From NCBI GenBank assembly GCA_043764135.1, contig JAYUKV010000134.1:1-8043 (forward strand): a stretch of DNA of 8,043 bases, written 5' to 3'. Below the pieces are notes generated by a model. It was not told the DNA's origin. It did no database searches and worked only from the letters and a program-made list of their open reading frames with translations. This document shows positions 5,401 to 8,043 of the stretch, in pieces. The stretch comes from JAYUKV01 sp043764135. Its GTDB lineage: Bacteria > Patescibacteriota > JACMRA01. Made by a program: the position numbers and the translations under genes. The stretch's first letter is position 1. Each line of letters starts with the position of its first letter.

Positions 5401-5527
5401 TAAGAACCTGTTTAATTAATCCTCCATAGCTACCATCAAACAACAAAAACTGGAACTATTGCTTTATTGCGATAGCCACTTTTTGTGATTGATTGGTGCT
5501 ATAAATGATTAATTAAACAGGTTCTAA
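5401..5527. mobile_element. MITE-like element, 121 bp, with 18-bp terminal inverted repeats and TAA duplication
   Basis: The core 5404-5524 begins GAACCTGTTTAATTAATC and ends with its exact reverse complement (5507-5524). Direct TAA copies flank it (5401-5403 and 5525-5527), as expected for a 3-base target duplication. The inner parts also pair: ATAGC (5426-5430) with GCTAT (5498-5502), CAAAAA (5444-5449) with TTTTTG (5480-5485), TGG (5451-5453) with CCA (5476-5478), and an apical stem 5456-5462 with 5469-5475, so the whole element folds as one long hairpin. It has no open frame. TNA-type duplications are known for part of the IS5 family, so an IS5-like transposase could mobilise it; that link is inferred. 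It sits between rseP and the promoter of the next gene and may also act as rseP's 3' hairpin. Confidence 0.6.
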
Positions 5528-5563
5528 GGTGCTGGTTTGTAGGCTTAAACTTGAGCTTTTTTA

Positions 5564-7006
5564 TCATTTCTTGATAATTGTAAATATATCTTTTCCAAAG
5601 ATAAATAACATAAAACCAAGTAATACAAAGTAGGTTGAAGATACTAAGTAAGGTTCTACTTTCTTAATGTTAGATCCGAATACTTTTTCTAAAATAACTA
5701 ATACAATTCTTCCACCGTCAAGCGCTGGAATTGGGAGTATATTAAATACTGCAAGTGATATCGAAATTAAAGCCATAATCCACAATATACCAGCAAATCC
5801 AAAATCATTAAAAATACTATTACTAATATAGCTGATCATTACAGGAGAAGCAGTTCCATCTATTGCTTTTTGATAACGCGGAGAAAATAGGTTAGAGAAG
5901 AAGTCAAATGTAGAAGTTACAGTAAGCTTGGTGTAATAAACTGTATGATCCCATGCATCCTTAAATGATTCAACAAATGAATTAGACTTATAAATAGCGC
6001 TATTAGTTAATGACATTCCAATAACTGTTCTGTTATCGATAAGTGCTGGTTTTAAAACAGCTGATTTTTGAATTTTACCATCTAGATAAGTTATTAAAAA
6101 TTCTTTTTCAGGGGTTGCCTTAATTAACTGTTGAAGTTTAGAATTGGTTAATTCTTTAGCTGGAATCGAATCAAATTCTAGTAGTATGTTATTTGATTTT
6201 ATACCAGCATTGTTAGAAGGTGTTGTATATTCTTTGGATTCAGGGATGATTAGCACTCTTTTATCTGGGTCAAACTTTGATCCATCAGGATTGGTTATAG
6301 TCTTATTATTAGTTAAATAACTAAAGTCTAAAACTCCACTTTCAAATGTTGATCTAGCGCTTAAACCAACAGTATTAAGGGCGATAAAAATTATTAGAAG
6401 TGCACCTAACAAATTAAAAGTTACGCCCCCTACCAAAATTAGAATTTTTTGAATCAAATTACGAGTGAAAAATAATGTATTTAGTTCAGATTTATTTTTT
6501 GAATTAAAATACGAATCGTATTCCAAACCTATAACTCCAGATAGAATATCATTCTTTGATTTGAATTCTGGTGTATTTATATAGTTTTTATCTTTGTAAT
6601 TCTTTGAATATTCATCCCATGACTTGTCGTAGGGTAGATTGAATCTAGTGAGAATATCTTCAACATCATTCAACATTAGTACTTCTGATAAACGCTCTTG
6701 GATATATCCAGGTTTATCTTCTTGGTTAATGTTTTTTAAGTGATAATACTTTTCGGCAGAATCATTATCACCACTAATTCTTACAAAAGCACCTAATGGT
6801 ATCCAATTAAGGGACCAGGTTAGACCCTTCCATCTTTTACCTACAGCTTTAGGCGGAACTCCTATTCCAAATTCAGGAACTTTTACTTTAAACAATCTTG
6901 CGAATATAAAATGACCAAACTCATGAATCGTAACCAAAGGAATCATCACAACAAGAAACCACATAACATAAGTTAAGAATGTTGTAATTGAATTAATAAT
7001 ATACAT
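5564..7006 (-). CDS. rseP: RseP-type site-2 (M50) intramembrane zinc protease
   Basis: Site-2 proteases cut membrane-spanning substrates, for example anti-sigma factors or leftover signal peptides. The 480-residue protein has the zinc-binding HEFGH (28-32, catalytic Glu29) in its first membrane segment and the third zinc ligand in PALDGGR (427-433, Asp430). Between lie the second helix with GGVTFNLLGA (193-202), a PDZ-like domain at about 255-340 (AGIKSNNILLEFDSIPA), a GTASPV segment (384-389) and the last helices (about 405-425 and 455-478). An extra charged insert (about 82-178, rich in Lys, Asp and Asn) separates the first two membrane segments and is longer than in E. coli RseP. TTGACA-17-TATTTT just upstream predicts a leader of about 5 bases. 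The stop is TGA. Substrate unknown; no sigma or anti-sigma gene is nearby. Confidence 0.93.
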   Translation of the reverse strand: MYIINSITTFLTYVMWFLVVMIPLVTIHEFGHFIFARLFKVKVPEFGIGVPPKAVGKRWKGLTWSLNWIPLGAFVRISGDNDSAEKYYHLKNINQEDKPGYIQERLSEVLMLNDVEDILTRFNLPYDKSWDEYSKNYKDKNYINTPEFKSKNDILSGVIGLEYDSYFNSKNKSELNTLFFTRNLIQKILILVGGVTFNLLGALLIIFIALNTVGLSARSTFESGVLDFSYLTNNKTITNPDGSKFDPDKRVLIIPESKEYTTPSNNAGIKSNNILLEFDSIPAKELTNSKLQQLIKATPEKEFLITYLDGKIQKSAVLKPALIDNRTVIGMSLTNSAIYKSNSFVESFKDAWDHTVYYTKLTVTSTFDFFSNLFSPRYQKAIDGTASPVMISYISNSIFNDFGFAGILWIMALISISLAVFNILPIPALDGGRIVLVILEKVFGSNIKKVEPYLVSSTYFVLLGFMLFIFGKDIFTIIKK

Positions 7007-7017
7007 ATATACTAATA

Positions 7018-7046
7018 AAAATAATCCCTTAATTATAGCTTGTCAA
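7018..7046 (-). promoter_or_regulatory. Promoter of rseP
   Basis: On the minus strand a perfect TTGACA (7041-7046) is 17 bases from TATTTT (7018-7023, 4 of 6). The expected start near 7011 is about 5 bases before the ATG at 7004-7006, leaving no room for a Shine-Dalgarno. Confidence 0.6.
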
Positions 7047-7129
7047 TAGCGCGGTGCAGGAGAATTAATTTTATTTTTATCGTATTTTAAATTACTGATG
7101 ATTTAATAATATTAATTAAATTTAAAAAT

Positions 7130-7154
7130 ATACCCACACAATTTGTGCGGGTAT
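7130..7154 (-). terminator. Terminator of the 108-residue membrane-anchored protein gene
   Basis: Arms ATACCCACACA (7130-7140) and TGTGCGGGTAT (7144-7154) pair with one mismatch, A7136 with C7148, which becomes a G-U wobble in minus-strand RNA. On that strand the stem is followed by ATTTTTAAATTT. Both facts fit a terminator for the minus gene ending 26 bases away. Confidence 0.8.
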
Positions 7155-7179
7155 TTAAATTTGATTTTAAATATCGAGG

Positions 7180-7506
7180 CTAAGAATTTTTGAGCAATTC
7201 AAATTCTTCTGGATATTGTTCTATCAATTGGTTAATTTTTGCAAGGTCCGAAATTGAGTAATCAGTATTTTGCATTAATGTTAGTATTTCATTATACATT
7301 GATTGATATCTTGGACTATTTAATTTTGCTTTTTCGACTTTTAAGTTTGCGTTTTTTAGTGAAATTATAAAATTATTATTGGAGTTTTGGTTAGCATTAA
7401 ATGGAGTGACACTATTATTACTTGCCAATGGTGGATTGAAATGTACAAATACTACAAGCAAAGCAGTAAATAAAAGCGCAGTTAGAAACGATTTAAATTT
7501 TTCCAT
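7180..7506 (-). CDS. Membrane-anchored extracytoplasmic protein of unknown function
   Basis: A 108-residue protein begins MEKFKSFLTALLFTALLVVF: two lysines and a 17-residue hydrophobic helix, an uncleaved anchor or a signal peptide with cleavage possible near LAS (27-29). There is no lipobox Cys. An Asn- and Ser-rich linker (30-46) is followed by a predicted helical C-terminal half (about 50-105) with polar and Leu/Ile residues alternating, such as MYNEILTLMQ and KINQLIEQYPEEFELLK. It may project from the membrane and bind a partner; no enzyme motif is present and I do not recognise the family. It is monocistronic and divergent from the transaldolase gene. No Shine-Dalgarno fits the ATG at 7504-7506; an AAGGAGGT lies in the promoter spacer, too far upstream to serve it. 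Confidence 0.8.
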   Translation of the reverse strand: MEKFKSFLTALLFTALLVVFVHFNPPLASNNSVTPFNANQNSNNNFIISLKNANLKVEKAKLNSPRYQSMYNEILTLMQNTDYSISDLAKINQLIEQYPEEFELLKNS

Positions 7507-7534
7507 GATAAGTTGGGGGCTAAGTTATAACTTT

Positions 7535-7564
7535 AATATAACCACAGATAACCTCCTTTGTCAA
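7535..7564 (-). promoter_or_regulatory. Promoter of the 108-residue protein gene
   Basis: On the minus strand a perfect TTGACA (7559-7564) is 18 bases from TATATT (7535-7540, 5 of 6). The start near 7528 gives a leader of about 22 bases without a ribosome-binding sequence before the ATG. Confidence 0.55.
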
Positions 7565-7639
7565 ATATAATCTATATAAAGTGGGTATACTAAAAAAATA
7601 GTTTCTTGACATAATAAGCCTCATTTTTAAGAGTGTTTG

Positions 7640-7645
7640 TATAAA
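7640..7645 (+). promoter_or_regulatory. -10 box of the transaldolase gene
   Basis: TATAAA ends 6 bases before the ATG at 7652, so a start 7 bases downstream falls exactly on the A of the ATG, as for the 45-residue gene. The only good -35 (TTGACA at 7606-7611) is 28 bases away and so does not pair with this -10; it may belong to a weaker upstream start. No Shine-Dalgarno is visible. Confidence 0.4.
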
Positions 7646-7651
7646 TTCACT

Positions 7652-8043
7652 ATGCGTAAACTAAAAACAAAGATATTCTTAGATTCGGCAAACCCTGAAG
7701 ATACAAAAGAAGCGTTAAAGATTCTGGGATATCTCGATGGTCAGACAACCAATCCTTCCTTATTCGCCAAGACATTAAAACATAAGTTAAATGAAAAAGA
7801 ACTTTGGATAGAGTACTTAAATGCAGTTAAACAAATACGCAAACTTATACCTAAAGCAATGATTTCGGCTGAGATATACGCAGATAATTCTACAACATAT
7901 CAACAAATGTTATCTCAAGCAGAGTTTATTCATTCTAGTGATAAAGACCTATATATAAAACTCCCAGCCAACAAAGTAGGAATAAAGGCACTGCATACAT
8001 TGGTTGAAAAAAAGGTTAATGTTAACATGACCCTTGGCTTTGA
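7652..8043 (+). CDS. tal: Transaldolase, N-terminal part (cut by the window edge)
   Basis: Transaldolase moves a dihydroxyacetone unit between sugar phosphates in the non-oxidative pentose phosphate pathway, through a Schiff base on lysine. The first 130 residues are present and the frame is still open at 8043. The (beta/alpha)8-barrel signatures appear in order: FLDSANPEDTKEAL (9-22, Asp11), LDGQTTNPSLFAK (28-40, Asn34), ISAEIYAD (71-78, Glu74), YIKLPANKVGIKAL (101-114, Schiff-base Lys103) and VNMTLGF (124-130, Asn125). The short spacing between these motifs fits the compact TalC-like or CPR-type transaldolases rather than long TalB forms. The related fructose-6-phosphate aldolases share the fold, so the exact reaction is not fixed without the C-terminus. 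The ATG lies 6 bases after TATAAA, suggesting a leaderless message. Confidence 0.88.
   Translation, partial: MRKLKTKIFLDSANPEDTKEALKILGYLDGQTTNPSLFAKTLKHKLNEKELWIEYLNAVKQIRKLIPKAMISAEIYADNSTTYQQMLSQAEFIHSSDKDLYIKLPANKVGIKALHTLVEKKVNVNMTLGF

Noticed and set aside
5543..5560. Short hairpin plus T-run on the plus strand near the rseP stop
   Set aside because: The stem is only about 4 bp with a wobble pair, and no plus-strand gene lies upstream to be terminated.
7544..7558. Perfect AAGGAGGT followed by GTG on the minus strand
   Set aside because: It falls in the spacer of a good promoter and opens only a 6-codon frame; it is about 45 bases from the real ATG.
7379..7570. 63-codon plus-strand frame
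   Set aside because: It overlaps the start and promoter of the opposite 108-residue gene and has no signals of its own.

Overview
The window is about 8 kb of AT-rich (roughly one third G+C by eye) bacterial chromosome carrying nine complete protein genes and one cut by the right edge. Stops are TAA, TAG and TGA. TGA ends both the 422-residue gene, immediately before its terminator, and rseP, so the standard bacterial code applies. Reduced family members (136-residue SmpB, compact transaldolase), genes that mostly have their own promoter and terminator, and the absence of any phage or plasmid hallmark fit a small-genome lineage such as Candidatus Patescibacteria (CPR). This lineage call is inference, not proof.

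Layout, left to right: two hairpins (1-112); a secreted YkuD-type L,D-transpeptidase (113-673, minus); a two-helix membrane protein (820-1152, minus) divergent from a 45-residue single-helix protein (1277-1414, plus), with back-to-back -35 boxes between them; an unrecognised 422-residue protein (1474-2742, minus); a gene-free stretch with an orphan plus-strand promoter and a perfect 21-bp hairpin (2743-3071); smpB (3072-3482, minus) divergent from a bestrophin-family channel gene (3643-4473, plus); a degenerate Nudix-like protein (4638-5333, minus); a 121-bp MITE-like palindromic element flanked by TAA repeats (5401-5527); the site-2 protease rseP (5564-7006, minus); a membrane-anchored 108-residue protein (7180-7506, minus); and the first 130 codons of a transaldolase (7652 to the edge, plus).

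The genes do not form one pathway. They are housekeeping and envelope functions: cell-wall cross-linking, ribosome rescue, anion transport, regulated membrane proteolysis and sugar-phosphate interconversion, mixed with small membrane proteins of unknown role. No defence system, CRISPR array, tRNA, rRNA or transposase gene is visible.

The most notable non-gene signals are: (i) -10 boxes placed so close to start codons that several genes should give leaderless or nearly leaderless mRNAs, while genes with longer leaders tend to show a Shine-Dalgarno-like sequence; (ii) the MITE-like element; (iii) the orphan promoter that would transcribe the 21-bp hairpin and then run antisense into smpB; and (iv) the perfect TGTCAATTGACA palindrome made by two abutting -35 boxes. 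All promoter and terminator calls were made by eye.
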